In this document: piece by piece, positions 38,951 to 47,489 of the stretch
Layout of the letters: each line of letters starts with the position of its first letter
How positions within the stretch are numbered: position 1 is the first letter of the stretch
Source of the DNA: Allobosea sp.
Lineage (GTDB): Bacteria; Pseudomonadota; Alphaproteobacteria; Rhizobiales; Beijerinckiaceae
Assembly (NCBI RefSeq): GCF_017308075.1
Contig: NZ_JAFKFX010000052.1
Coordinates: 1 to 47,682, forward strand
Direction of reading: 5' to 3'
Length of the DNA: 47,682 nucleotides
Position numbers and translations under genes: made by a program
Notes under the pieces: model-generated
What the model was told of the DNA's origin: nothing
What the model saw: only the letters and a program-made list of their open reading frames with translations
The model's database searches: none

Positions 38951-39988
38951 CTAAGCCGTGGCATCGGCAGGATTGCCTGCGGCGCCCTGCAATTCGGCCA
39001 GCAGCGCTTCGCCCGGCCAATATTGTCGGTTCGCATCCCGTTCCGCCGCGCGCACGAGCGCTGTCAGCCGGGTATTCACCGGCGCTCGCCGCCCGAGCCG
39101 CTCGGCTAGGCGCACGACCTCGCCGTTCAGCCAGTCGATTTCGGTGGGGCGGCCGGCGACGAGATCATCCGCCATCGAGGAGCGCGCCAGCGGGTCGATC
39201 GCCAGCATGCGGCGGCCCAGCCGCTGGAAAACTCCGTCGGGAAGCCGGAGCACGGCAGGCAGAAGCTGTGCCGGGAGCGGTGTCAGCCGCGCCGGCCGGA
39301 TGCCGGCGCGCGCCAGCAGCCCGAGCGCTTCCTCCAGTGCGATGGCGAGGCAACGCCGATAGGCGCGCTGGCCGAGCTCCTCGCGCAGGGGCAGGCCGGA
39401 GAGCGCGTTGATGGCATTGTTGAGGTTGAGCAGCAGCTTGGCCCAGAGCACCGGCTCCATGTCGTCATGGCGGACCAGCGGCAGGCGCGCTGCGGTGAAG
39501 CTGGCGAGGAAGGGCGTGAGTGCTGGGGCGGCCTGCGCGTGCAAATGCCCTTGCGAGCCTTGATGGAAGGCGCCTTGGCCGCGGTGGACGACGTTGAACG
39601 CCACCATGCCGGCGAGCACTTTCTGCTGCGGCAGGGCCGTCCGCAGCAGTCCGGCATTGCCGATCCCGTTCTGTAGGCTGAGCACGACCGTGCCCGGCTG
39701 CAGAACGGAAGCGAGCTCGGCGCCGGCGGTCGCGGTGCCGGCGGATTTCACGGTGACGAGCACGAGCTCGGCGGTGGCTGCGGCCGCCGGCCCGGTCGCG
39801 AAGGCGATGACCGCCGGCCCCTGCCGCCAATGACCGCCGCGATAATCCGTGAGGCTGAGGCCATGGCGGTGCAGTTCCGCGCCGACGGGCTTGCGGCCGA
39901 TGAAGGCGACGTCGGCGCCACCTGCCAGCAGGCGCCCGCCGACATAGCAGCCGATCGCGCCGGCGCCGTAGATGCAGATCCTGGCCAT
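38951..39988 (-). CDS. 2-dehydropantoate 2-reductase family protein (ApbA/PanE)
   Basis: The 345-residue NADPH-dependent oxidoreductase has the Rossmann motif ICIYGAGAIGCYVGGRLLAGG (4-24), LVTVKSAGT, VLSLQNGIGNAGLLRTAL with the catalytic Asn, and VLWAKLLLNLNNAINALSGLPL with the family lysine. The C-terminal domain ends RPTEIDWLNGEVVRLAERLGRRAPVNT. It may make pantoate for coenzyme A or reduce another ketoacid, as many paralogs do. The MARICIYG start at 39988 is preferred to the longer open frame (40078). Confidence 0.88.
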   Translation of the reverse strand: MARICIYGAGAIGCYVGGRLLAGGADVAFIGRKPVGAELHRHGLSLTDYRGGHWRQGPAVIAFATGPAAAATAELVLVTVKSAGTATAGAELASVLQPGTVVLSLQNGIGNAGLLRTALPQQKVLAGMVAFNVVHRGQGAFHQGSQGHLHAQAAPALTPFLASFTAARLPLVRHDDMEPVLWAKLLLNLNNAINALSGLPLREELGQRAYRRCLAIALEEALGLLARAGIRPARLTPLPAQLLPAVLRLPDGVFQRLGRRMLAIDPLARSSMADDLVAGRPTEIDWLNGEVVRLAERLGRRAPVNTRLTALVRAAERDANRQYWPGEALLAELQGAAGNPADATA

Positions 39989-40184
39989 GATGTCGTTGCC
40001 CGCTTCCGCCGATAGAAGGTGCAGCAAGACCGGCCGCCGATAAAGCTGCGATAAAGGAGGACCTCGGTGGCCCTGCATCTGCGCCGCATGGCCCCGCGGC
40101 AGGTGCGCTTGCTGGCCCTCTGGCGCCCGCCTATTGCTCGATCAAAGAGAAACTCGTTCTCCGGCTGCGGCCAGGGGAGGGAAC

Positions 40185-41408
40185 ATGCCGATCGAAGATC
40201 CGCGCTACGCGCCCGATTCCTCCTATGCCTGGTTCAGGCTGGCGCTCGCCTTGCTGGTCGGCATGATCGCCTGCGTCGGTTCCTGGTCCGCGGTCGTGGT
40301 GGTGACGGCGGTGCAGCAGGAATTCGGCGTCCTGCGTGCCGATGCCTCGCTGCCCTATACCTTCGCCATGATCGGCTTCGGTGTCGGCAACATCGTCATG
40401 GGCCGCCTGGTCGACCGTTTCGGCATCGCCCTGCCGATCGTGCTCGGTGCGCTGCTGCTCGGCGCCGGCTATGCGCTCGCCTCGGTCTCGGCCACGCTCT
40501 GGCAGTTCGCGCTGGCGCATGGCTTCCTGATCGGGCTCGGCGCCGCGACCGGCTTCTCGCCGCTGATCGCCGACCTCTCGCACTGGTTCCGGCGCTATCG
40601 TGGCCTTGCCGTCGTCTTCGGCGCGTCGGGCAGCTACCTCGCCGGCGTGTTCTGGCCACAGCTGATCAACTGGGGCGTCGAGACGCATGGGCTGCGTACG
40701 ACGCATCTGTGGCTCGGCATCGCCTCGCTGGTCGTGATGCTGCCGCTGGCACCGCTGTTCCGGCGCCGGCCGAACGCCGCGACCTTCGCGGCGGCCGAGC
40801 TGAGCAGCGCCGGCGCGCGCGGCAATCTCGGGCTGACGCCGAACCAGCTGCAGCTGCTGCTGGTCGTGGCGGGGTTCTGCTGCTGCGTCGCGATGTCGAT
40901 GCCGCAGGTTCATATCGTCGCCTATTGCAGCGACCTCGGCTATGGCGTGGCGCGTGGCGCCGAGATGCTGACGGTGATGATGGCGCTCGGCATCGTCAGC
41001 CGGATCAGCTCGGGCTTCATCGCCGACAAGATCGGGGGCACGGCGACGCTGGCCCTGTCCTCGCTGATGCAGGGCATGGCGCTCTTTCTCTATCTCTGGT
41101 TCGACGGGCTGAGCTCGCTCTTCATCGTCACCGGCATTTTCGGGCTGTTCCAGGGTGGAATCGTGCCGATGTATGCGGTGGTGATCCGCGATTACATGCC
41201 GCCGCGCGAAGCGGGCGTTCGCATCGGCGTCGTGATGTCGGCGACGGTCTTCGGCATGGCCTTCGGCGGCTGGGTCTCGGGACTGATCTTCGACGCGACG
41301 GCCTCCTACCGCCTCGCCTTCCTCAACGGCCTCGCCTGGAACCTGATCAACCTCTCGATCGTCTGCTGGCTGATGTTCAAGGCGCGGCCGAAGCTGGCGG
41401 TGGCGTGA
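40185..41408 (+). CDS. Major facilitator superfamily transporter
   Basis: The 407-residue inner-membrane protein has about 12 predicted helices and the MFS loop motif GRLVDRFGIALPIVLGALLLGAGYALASV after helix 2. SGFIADKIGGTATL is the matching loop in the second half, and FGLFQGGIVPMYAVVIRDYMPPREAGVRIG resembles the monocarboxylate/oxalate-formate antiporter group. The substrate is unknown. GGGGAGGGAAC precedes the ATG at 40185. A REP-like palindrome follows the stop. Confidence 0.9.
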   Translation: MPIEDPRYAPDSSYAWFRLALALLVGMIACVGSWSAVVVVTAVQQEFGVLRADASLPYTFAMIGFGVGNIVMGRLVDRFGIALPIVLGALLLGAGYALASVSATLWQFALAHGFLIGLGAATGFSPLIADLSHWFRRYRGLAVVFGASGSYLAGVFWPQLINWGVETHGLRTTHLWLGIASLVVMLPLAPLFRRRPNAATFAAAELSSAGARGNLGLTPNQLQLLLVVAGFCCCVAMSMPQVHIVAYCSDLGYGVARGAEMLTVMMALGIVSRISSGFIADKIGGTATLALSSLMQGMALFLYLWFDGLSSLFIVTGIFGLFQGGIVPMYAVVIRDYMPPREAGVRIGVVMSATVFGMAFGGWVSGLIFDATASYRLAFLNGLAWNLINLSIVCWLMFKARPKLAVA

Positions 41409-41415
41409 TGCGTTC

Positions 41416-41505
41416 CGTCATTGCGGGCGCAGCAAGGCGATCCAGGGCGACATGGAACCCGTCGCCCCTGGATGGCGTCGTCGCTACGCGCCTCGCAATG
41501 ACGGG
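41416..41505. repeat. REP-like palindromic repeat after the MFS gene
   Basis: CCGTCATTGCG (41416-41426) is inverted as CGCAATGACGG (41495-41505). A second inner pair, TCCAGGGCGAC (41442-41452) and GTCGCCCCTGGA (41462-41473), is nearly perfect with one extra C. The CGTCATTGCG...GATCCAGG composition is a familiar repeat in Bosea and related genomes, from general knowledge. It sits between two convergent genes and may terminate or protect both transcripts. Confidence 0.68.
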
Positions 41506-41510
41506 AGAGT

Positions 41511-41933
41511 TCATGCAGGCTCGGCACCTGGCCGATAGGTTCCGAAGCACCAGACATGGCCTTCGGGATCCCGGCAGATGAAATCGCGGCTGCCATAGGG
41601 CTGGTCGGTCGGCTCCATGATGATCTCGGCGCCCGCCCGGCGCGCGCGCTCGCAGCGGGCGTCGATGTCGTCAGTGGCGATATAGGGCGAGGCCGTGGTG
41701 CCGCCGAGTTCGGCCGGGCGCGAGACGAGCTTGCCGAAAGCGTTGTCCTCGGCCGAGCCGAGCATGACATAGCTGTCGCCCAGGCGCAGTTCGCCATGCA
41801 GCAGCGTCCTGCCGTCCTGCGAGTAATGCGCAGCGACCCTCTCGAAGCCGAAGGCGTCGATCAGCCAATCATAGATTTTCGGGGCATCGGCATAGCGCAG
41901 CGAGATTGAGATCGTGGCGGGTGGCCGCGGCAT
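41511..41933 (-). CDS. VOC family (glyoxalase-like) protein
   Basis: The 140-residue protein is a single VOC/glyoxalase module: ISISLRYADAPKIYDWLIDAFGFERVA, LLHGELRLGDSYVMLGSAEDN, and AEIIMEPTDQPYGSRDFICRDPEGHVWCFGTY. The last motif is typical of the PhnB/YdeI-like, bleomycin-resistance-like group. Metal ligands can be proposed (H46, E118) but not proved. The function is unknown. It converges on the MFS gene. Confidence 0.87.
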   Translation of the reverse strand: MPRPPATISISLRYADAPKIYDWLIDAFGFERVAAHYSQDGRTLLHGELRLGDSYVMLGSAEDNAFGKLVSRPAELGGTTASPYIATDDIDARCERARRAGAEIIMEPTDQPYGSRDFICRDPEGHVWCFGTYRPGAEPA

Positions 41934-42012
41934 GACAGTCTCCTTGTGCAGGCATCGCTTGACGCAGCTTGCCCGCCCGGCAATCTCGGCTCAACCTCAA
42001 CGGGACCTCGCA

Positions 42013-42384
42013 ATGGTGCGCCTGACACGCTTCGAGCATCGGCGACAGAAACTGATCCCGATGCGGCGTTTTGCGCTGCGCATGGGGCGGGCGATGCTGC
42101 TCTGGCTGGCGCTGACCCTGGTCGGCCTCGGCATCGGCATGGCGGGCTATGCCGCGAGCGAAGGCATGAGCGCGCTTGACGCCTTCGTCAACGCGGCGAT
42201 GATCCTCTCCGGCATGGGGCCGGTCAGCGAACTCAAGACGAGTTCGGGCAAGCTCTTCGCCGGGTTCTACGCGATCTTCTCAGGCCTGTTTGTGGTGATC
42301 GCCACCGGCTTCGTGCTGGCGCCCGTGCTGCATCGTGTGCTCCATTCCTTCCATGTCGAGGAAGGAAAGGAAGCCGATGACTGA
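42013..42384 (+). CDS. Two-helix membrane protein, ion-channel-like arrangement
   Basis: The 123-residue product has a basic N-terminus (MVRLTRFEHRRQKLIPMRRFALRMGR), a first helix (AMLLWLALTLVGLGIGMAGYAA), a re-entrant-looking segment AFVNAAMILSGMGPVSEL and a second helix (GKLFAGFYAIFSGLFVVIATGFVLAPVL). The layout resembles the ion-channel (Ion_trans_2) pore unit, but the TVGYG filter is replaced by LSGMGPV, so potassium conductance is unlikely. Its stop overlaps the thioesterase gene start by 8 bases, so the two are one operon. Function unknown. Confidence 0.7.
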   Translation: MVRLTRFEHRRQKLIPMRRFALRMGRAMLLWLALTLVGLGIGMAGYAASEGMSALDAFVNAAMILSGMGPVSELKTSSGKLFAGFYAIFSGLFVVIATGFVLAPVLHRVLHSFHVEEGKEADD

Positions 42385-42787
42385 GCCTGGCCTGCAGCCC
42401 GAGGAGAAGCCGCGCGGGGCATTGACGGTGCGCACCATCGCCATGCCGGCCGATACCAACGCCAATGGCGATATTTTCGGCGGCTGGGTGATGTCGCGCA
42501 TGGACTCGGCCGGTGGCATTGCCGGGGTCGACCGGGCGCAGGGGCGCGTGGTGACGATCGCGGTCGAGGCGATGACCTTCTTCCGACCGGTCAAGGTCGG
42601 CGATGTGCTCAGCGTCTACACCACGGTGGAGTCGGTCGGCCGGACCTCGATGAAGATCTATGTCGAGGCCTGGGCCAAGCGCTTCCGGACGACGATCCAC
42701 GAGAAGGTCACCGATGCGACCTTCACCTTCGTCGCGATCGATGAGGAGGGCCGGCCCCGGCCGGTGCCGCCGCTCGGCGAGGACTGA
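42377..42787 (+). CDS. Acyl-CoA thioesterase (YciA-like hotdog)
   Basis: The 136-residue hotdog-fold enzyme hydrolyses acyl-CoA esters. The family residues are in TIAMPADTNANGDIFGGWVMSRMDSAGGIAG, with the catalytic Asp in the GDIFGGW loop, followed by VTIAVEAMTFFRPVKVGDVLSVYTTVESVGRTSMKIYVEAW. It is a short cytoplasmic protein. The start at 42377 overlaps the end of the preceding gene. The substrate chain length cannot be told. Confidence 0.9.
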   Translation: MTEPGLQPEEKPRGALTVRTIAMPADTNANGDIFGGWVMSRMDSAGGIAGVDRAQGRVVTIAVEAMTFFRPVKVGDVLSVYTTVESVGRTSMKIYVEAWAKRFRTTIHEKVTDATFTFVAIDEEGRPRPVPPLGED

Positions 42788-43018
42788 AGGCAGACGTTCG
42801 CGGTCCTCGTGTCGCGGGAGGCCTACTTTCGGGAAGGTTGCCGCCCCGCCGCAGTGCTCGCCGGCTGAACCGGGAGGCCGGCAAGTCCTAAGCGAAAGTA
42901 AACCGGTATCGGTGGCCGTTGATTCAGAAGACTCCAGCCGCTTAAACGTTCTTTAAGTGAAGCACCCCGATCTTGTCGGACAACAGGCGTCAGCCTGACC
43001 TGCATGCTGGGGAGCCAG

Positions 43019-43153
43019 ATGGTCGATCGCCGCGACATCCTGATAGGATTTGCCGCCAGCGTCGGGGAGCTGTCCGCTCCTCCCGACCGTTTCCTGGGCG
43101 CTCCGACCAAGGCCGAGATGGCCGCCGGCACTGTCGGCCCGGTTTCCATTTGA
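43019..43153 (+). CDS. Possible small protein with a twin-arginine-like start
   Basis: A 44-codon frame starts MVDRRDILIGFAASVGELSA with GGGGAG 4 bases before the ATG and ends in VGPVSI before TGA. The DRRDILIGFAAS stretch looks like the beginning of a Tat signal. It may be a real small exported protein or the remnant of a lost Tat substrate. It lies in the 455-base gap (42788-43242), where the only other thing I see is a short AT-rich palindrome CTTAAA...TTTAAG (42941-42957). Confidence 0.28.
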   Translation: MVDRRDILIGFAASVGELSAPPDRFLGAPTKAEMAAGTVGPVSI

Positions 43154-43242
43154 TCGTTCTGTAAAGGCCAGCCGCTCGAGGGGAGCGGCGGGCATCTTCT
43201 TGCTGCCGCGACTGCGCGGCCATGCCTTCGGGAGTATCGGGT

Positions 43243-45645
43243 ATGTCGAAGACAAAGAAGCCGGTGCGCCAGCCGAAGCCGGCATCGCGCGTCGGCATCG
43301 CCGCGCGAATCTATGCCGCGCTCGGCGTGCTGACCGTATTGACCATGGTGGCCTCGGGAGTTGCCTGGCTGTCCTATGAGCGTGTCTCGACGACGGTCGA
43401 CGACATGGTCGAGCGCAAGATCCCGGTGGTCGAGCTGTCGCTCGAGCTCTGGCAGGCTGCGACGACCTCGACCGCACTGGCGTCGCGCTTCATGGAGGTG
43501 CAGGCCGTGCGCGAGCGCGCCGCGCTGACCGGCGAGTTCGACAAGGTCGAGGCGCGGCAGTTCGACCTGGTGCGCCGGATCGGTCAGCTCGGCAATGTCG
43601 ACAACAAGAAGGCCCAGGCGGCGCTCGACAATCTCTCGCGCCACATCAACGACATCAACGACCTGACCGGCGAGCGCCTTCGCAATGTCGCGGAAGCGGA
43701 GACCGCTCTCGCCAACCTGTCCAAGGCGCAGGAGAACTTCATCAAGGCGGCGAGCGGCGAGGCCGAGCAGGCCAAGTTCGCGGTGACCTTCGGCTTCGAC
43801 GATCTCGGCTCGCTGACCGGCGAGGCGCTGACCGGCGCCGTCCGGACCCTGGTCGACCGCGACTTCGTGATCTTCGAGCTGGCGCGGACCCTGCAGGCCG
43901 ACGTCAACGAGCTCGTCGGCCTGTTGCGCGAGATCGCGCAGATCAACGACAAGGCCCGGCTCGGCACGGCGCGCGAGCGCTTCAACGGCATCGCCTACAA
44001 GCTCAGGACGATCCTGCAGGATGCCGACAAGGTCAGCACCAACCAGACGCGCACGCGCACGGTCCAGGATCTGATCGCGATCGGCGAAGGGACCGAAGGG
44101 CTGATCGACATCCGCAACCGTGATCTCACCACGCGCGAGGCGATCGCCCGCGGCCTGAAGGAGGTCGACGAGGCCGCCGAAGTGCTGCGGCGCGAGGTCG
44201 ATGTGCTGGTCCAGGGTGCGCGCGGCGAAGCCAAGGCAGCCAGTGCATCGACCATCGAGACGATCGCGACCAGCAAGCTCTGGCTCGGGCTGATCGGGCT
44301 CGGCTCGCTCCTGATCGCGCTCGCATTGTCGCTGTTCTATGTCCGTCCGATGATCGTCGGACGCCTGAACCGGCTCTGGGCCGCGACCCGGGCGATCGCC
44401 GATGGGCAGCTCGAGACCAAGGTCGAGATCCGCGGCAATGACGAGATTTCGGACATCTCGAAGAGCGTGCTGCTGTTCCGTGACAATGCTGTCGCGCTCA
44501 GGGCCGCCGAGCTCGCCAAGGTCGAGGACGAGGCCCGGGCGCAGGAGCAGCGCCAGGCGATGATGGCCGAGCTCGGCCAGGCCTTCGGCGAGGTCGTCGA
44601 GGCGGCGGCGCAGGGCGATTTCAGCCGCCGGGTTTCGGCGAACTTCGCCGATGCCGAGCTGAATGCGCTCGCAGACTCGGTCAACGAGTTGCTCGCAACT
44701 GTCCAGACCGGTCTGAGCGAGACCTGCGAGGTTCTGGCCGAACTCTCGGCCGGGCGCCTGCACACCCGCGTCGAGGGCCTCTATCACGGCGCCTTCCAGG
44801 AGCTGAAGGACGGCACCAACGGCCTCGCCGGCGAATTCGAGAGCACGCTTGCGCGGCTTTCCGAGACGGTCACCGCGGTCCGCAGCGCCACCAGCGAGAT
44901 CCTCGACGGCGTCACCGACCTTGCCGAGCGCACCAGCGAGGAGAGCAACGCGGTCTCGGTCGCGACGAACCAGCTCGGTGCCTTCGCCGGAAATGTCCAG
45001 AAGACCGCGAGGGATGCGGCCGAGGCCGTCGGCATGGCGCATAGCGCCGAAGAGCGCGCCCAGCAGGGCGAGCAGGTCGTCGCTTCGGCGCTCGAAGCGA
45101 TGCAGCGCATCCGCACCTCGTCGAGCAAGATCTCGGAGGTCATCGCGATGATCGACGAGATCGCCTTCCAGACCAATCTGCTGGCGCTCAACGCGGCGGT
45201 GGAGGCGGCGCGGGCCGGCGAGAGCGGCAAGGGCTTCGCCGTGGTCGCTGCCGAGGTGCGCAGTCTCGCCAAGCGCTCGGCCGACGCCTCCAACGACGTC
45301 AAGAAGCTGGTCGAAGCCGCCCATGGCGACGTCAAGGTCGGTGTCGGCCTGGTCGAGCAGAGCTCCGAGGTGTTCGGCAGCATCCTGACCTCGGTCAACG
45401 ATCTCTCGGCGCTGATGAACGGCATCTCGCAGACCGCGCGCGGCCAGGCCACGGATGTCTCGACGATCAACAAGGAGATCGACGGCATCGGCACCATGGC
45501 GCATCAGAACGCGGCGCTGGTCGAGCAGACCAATGCGGCTCTGGCGCTGACCGACGAGCAGACCCGCTCGCTGAAGGAGCATATCGCCCGCTTTAGCTTC
45601 CGCGAGGGGCAGGCGGCGGAACAGGAGCAGGCGCGCGCCGCCTGA
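43243..45645 (+). CDS. Methyl-accepting chemotaxis protein
   Basis: The 800-residue chemoreceptor has a first transmembrane helix (about 24-46), a long helical periplasmic sensor domain (about 47-345), a second transmembrane helix ([22 protein letters not shown], about 347-368), a HAMP domain after it ([29 protein letters not shown]), a second HAMP-like stretch ([31 protein letters not shown]), and a signalling coiled coil whose hairpin tip is the conserved [43 protein letters not shown] (about 637-680). It should control CheA. No CheBR pentapeptide is present. No che genes are in the window. The MSKTKK start at 43243 is chosen for its basic N-terminus. A strong terminator follows. Confidence 0.95.
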   Translation: MSKTKKPVRQPKPASRVGIAARIYAALGVLTVLTMVASGVAWLSYERVSTTVDDMVERKIPVVELSLELWQAATTSTALASRFMEVQAVRERAALTGEFDKVEARQFDLVRRIGQLGNVDNKKAQAALDNLSRHINDINDLTGERLRNVAEAETALANLSKAQENFIKAASGEAEQAKFAVTFGFDDLGSLTGEALTGAVRTLVDRDFVIFELARTLQADVNELVGLLREIAQINDKARLGTARERFNGIAYKLRTILQDADKVSTNQTRTRTVQDLIAIGEGTEGLIDIRNRDLTTREAIARGLKEVDEAAEVLRREVDVLVQGARGEAKAASASTIETIATSKLWLGLIGLGSLLIALALSLFYVRPMIVGRLNRLWAATRAIADGQLETKVEIRGNDEISDISKSVLLFRDNAVALRAAELAKVEDEARAQEQRQAMMAELGQAFGEVVEAAAQGDFSRRVSANFADAELNALADSVNELLATVQTGLSETCEVLAELSAGRLHTRVEGLYHGAFQELKDGTNGLAGEFESTLARLSETVTAVRSATSEILDGVTDLAERTSEESNAVSVATNQLGAFAGNVQKTARDAAEAVGMAHSAEERAQQGEQVVASALEAMQRIRTSSSKISEVIAMIDEIAFQTNLLALNAAVEAARAGESGKGFAVVAAEVRSLAKRSADASNDVKKLVEAAHGDVKVGVGLVEQSSEVFGSILTSVNDLSALMNGISQTARGQATDVSTINKEIDGIGTMAHQNAALVEQTNAALALTDEQTRSLKEHIARFSFREGQAAEQEQARAA

Positions 45646-45675
45646 GCGCTCGCCGAGCCGTGCAGTCCGGACATC

Positions 45676-45711
45676 ACGGCCCCCGCCCCAGGCGGGGGCC
45701 GTTCTGCTTTG
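45676..45711 (+). terminator. Intrinsic terminator after the chemoreceptor gene
   Basis: ACGGCCCCCGCC (45676-45687) pairs perfectly with GGCGGGGGCCGT (45691-45702) over a 3-base loop, followed by TCTGCTTTG. A 12-bp GC-rich stem with a T-containing tail is a strong terminator. Confidence 0.82.
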
Positions 45712-45746
45712 CGGCGTCGGCTTGCCGCTGGCGATGATTCACATTA

Positions 45747-45763
45747 TTTAGAATTGTTCTAAA
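45747..45763. promoter_or_regulatory. Irr box (iron control element) before mbfA
   Basis: TTTAGAATTGTTCTAAA is a perfect inverted repeat TTTAGAA-TTG-TTCTAAA, the ICE consensus bound by the haem-responsive regulator Irr in Rhizobiales. It is 13 bases before the mbfA ATG. mbfA is a known Irr-repressed gene, so export should switch on when iron is plentiful. Confidence 0.9.
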
Positions 45764-45776
45764 CAAGGATCGCGCC

Positions 45777-46769
45777 ATGCTTTCTTCGCTCCTTCCGGCC
45801 GGGCTCGGCGGCCGGCGCCGTTTCGACAGCCTGTCCGAGCGCGAGATCCTCGCTTTGGCGATCTCCTCCGAGGAGGAGGACGGGCGGATCTACGCGACCT
45901 ATGCGGCGATGCTGCGTGCGGAATACCCGGCTTCCGCTGCGGTCTTCGACGGGATGGCGGCCGAGGAGGATGGGCATCGGCAGCGGCTGATCGGCGAGTA
46001 CCGACGGCGTTTCGGGGAGGTGGTGGTGCCGATCCGGCGCGAGCATGTCGCCGATTTCTATGTCCGCAAACCGGTCTGGCTGGTCGAAAATCTCGGGCTT
46101 GCGCGCATCCGCGAGGAAGCGGCGGCGATGGAGCGCCAGGCCCGCGACTTCTATGTCGCGGCTGCAGGCCGCAGCGGCGATGCCCAGACCAGGCAGCTGC
46201 TCGGCGATCTCGCCGCGGCCGAGGCCGGTCATGAGGCGAGGGCAGGGGAGCTTGTCGACAAGCATCTGGCTGAGGGGCCGAAGGCGGACGAGGACGCCGT
46301 GGCGCGCCGCCAATTCGTGCTGACCTGGGTGCAGCCTGGGCTCGCCGGGCTGATGGACGGCTCCGTCTCGACGCTCGCCCCGATTTTCGCGACTGCCTTC
46401 GCGACGCAAAATCCGTGGACGACCTTCCTGGTCGGGCTCTCGGCTTCGGTCGGTGCCGGCATCTCGATGGGTTTCACCGAAGCCGCCCATGACGACGGCA
46501 AGCTTTCGGGGCGCGGCTCGCCCTGGAAGCGCGGCCTCGCCTCCGGGGTGATGACGACGCTTGGCGGGCTCGGCCATGCCTTGCCCTATCTCATCCCGTC
46601 CTTCTGGACGGCGACGGCGATCGCGCTGGTCGTAGTCTTCATCGAGCTCTGGGCGATCGTCTGGATCCAGAACCGTTACATGGAGACGCCTTTCGCCCGC
46701 GCCACCTTCCAGGTCGTGCTCGGCGGCGCATTGGTGCTCGCCGCCGGCATCCTGATCGGCGGAGCCTGA
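45777..46769 (+). CDS. mbfA: MbfA: ferritin-like/VIT1 iron exporter
   Basis: The 330-residue protein joins an N-terminal erythrin-like di-iron domain (about 15-165), with iron ligands in ISSEEEDGRIY, MAAEEDGHRQ, EEAAAMERQARDFY and AAAEAGHEAR, to a C-terminal VIT1/CCC1-type membrane domain (about 180-330) with PGLAGLMDGSVSTLAPIFATAFAT and GLSASVGAGISMGFTEAAHDDG. In Agrobacterium and Bradyrhizobium MbfA is an inner-membrane iron exporter that limits iron and peroxide stress. The perfect Irr box upstream strongly supports the call. Confidence 0.94.
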   Translation: MLSSLLPAGLGGRRRFDSLSEREILALAISSEEEDGRIYATYAAMLRAEYPASAAVFDGMAAEEDGHRQRLIGEYRRRFGEVVVPIRREHVADFYVRKPVWLVENLGLARIREEAAAMERQARDFYVAAAGRSGDAQTRQLLGDLAAAEAGHEARAGELVDKHLAEGPKADEDAVARRQFVLTWVQPGLAGLMDGSVSTLAPIFATAFATQNPWTTFLVGLSASVGAGISMGFTEAAHDDGKLSGRGSPWKRGLASGVMTTLGGLGHALPYLIPSFWTATAIALVVVFIELWAIVWIQNRYMETPFARATFQVVLGGALVLAAGILIGGA

Positions 46770-46879
46770 GGCCAGTTCCGATGTTTCGACGAAGTGTCGG
46801 ATCGCCGATCTGTGCTGGCGACGGCGCTCGGCGATCTAACCCGTTGCATCGGCAGTGGGGCGAATGCTAGGCCTGCCGC

Positions 46880-46955
46880 GGGCCGGTAGCTCAATGGTTA
46901 GAGCTCGCTGCTCATAACAGCGCCGGTGCCGGTTCGAGTCCGGCCCGGCCCACCA
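46880..46955 (+). tRNA. tRNA with CAT anticodon (Met, or Ile2 with lysidine)
   Basis: The cloverleaf is complete: acceptor GGGCCGG/CCGGCCC, D-arm GCTC...GAGC, anticodon stem CGCTG/CAGCG with loop CTCATAA (anticodon CAT), T-arm GCCGG-TTCGAGT-CCGGC, then A and an encoded CCA. CAT is read as elongator Met or, if the C is lysidine-modified, Ile. Elongator Met is more likely. A TTGCAT/TGCTAG pair about 10-35 bases upstream may be its promoter. The 3' side is an integration site: an integrase remnant follows. Confidence 0.92.
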
Positions 46956-46966
46956 ATTCGTTTTAA

Positions 46967-46978
46967 AATCAAGGCGTT
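46967..46978 (+). other. Candidate att-site word next to the tRNA
   Basis: AATCAAGGCGTT begins 12 bases after the tRNA CCA and 45 bases before the integrase remnant. The identical word lies inverted at the trxB junction (4656-4667). Its position between a tRNA end and an integrase gene is where an attachment core or arm would be. Confidence 0.4.
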
Positions 46979-47022
46979 AGATACAGGACTCTGCGGGTGG
47001 AACATACAAGTGGAACATCCGC

Positions 47023-47200
47023 GTGTTCAATCCAGCCTATCTGCAGATCAGCCGCCACGGTGTGTTCTACCTACGTTGGCCGATTCCCCGACGCTTCCAT
47101 CCGGCCAACAAGCCAACGACATTGCGGATTTCATTACGAGTTCGCGCCCCGAAGACAGCGCTACGATTGTCGCGTGCGGTCGCAAATAAGGCAGACGGGC
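47023..47200 (+). pseudogene. N-terminal fragment of a tyrosine recombinase (DUF6538-type integrase)
   Basis: From a GTG at 47023 the frame reads MFNPAYLQISRHGVFYLRWPIPRRFHPANKPTTLRISLRVRAPK..., the SRHGxFYxRxxxP pattern of the DUF6538 N-terminal domain of phage/island integrases. It is cut at 47201, after about 59 residues, by the left end of an IS3 element, so the SAM-like and catalytic domains (R-H-R-Y) are missing. It marks an earlier integration event at the tRNA(CAT). Confidence 0.75.
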
Positions 47201-47482
47201 TGGCCTGCTGCCGGTTTCGTGGACACCGAGATTGGGTGTTTCATGAAGCGGGAGGTGGCATATGCAGCGAAGACAGTTTGGGCGTGAGTTCAAGATTGAG
47301 GCGGTCCGCCTGATCAAGGATCGCGGAGTGATTGTGGCGCAGGCGTCTCGGGACCTGGATGTCCATGAGAACCAACTGCGCAAATGGGTGAAGCTCTTCT
47401 CGGTCGATCCTGCGCAGGCCTTTCCCGGCCACGGTCAGATGAAGCCGGAGCAGCTTGAGATCGAGAAGCTGCGGCGAGAGGT
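47201..47482 (+). mobile_element. Truncated IS3-family element (left end and orfA)
   Basis: The left end reads TGGCCTGCTGCCGGTTTCGT..., beginning with TG and resembling the end at 121-147. The element carries orfA and was cut at 47483 by a second IS3 element. The orfB part is absent within the window, so it may continue beyond the second element. Confidence 0.7.
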
Positions 47483-47489
47483 TGAATAG
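47262..47489 (+). pseudogene. IS3-family transposase OrfA, interrupted
   Basis: The 75-codon frame starts MQRRQFGREFKIEAVRLIKDRGVIVAQASRDLDVHENQLRKWVKLF, the helix-turn-helix of IS3 OrfA, which binds the terminal repeats. A GGGAGG site precedes the ATG. Family members continue REVAKLKAERDILKKA; here the frame ends REVE then TAG, and the last two codons come from the incoming element at 47483. OrfA is therefore truncated and cannot frameshift into orfB. Confidence 0.78.

Noticed and set aside
42823-45582. A roughly 919-codon open frame opposite the chemoreceptor gene
   Set aside because: The product is low-complexity and has no family features; the plus-strand gene explains the region fully.
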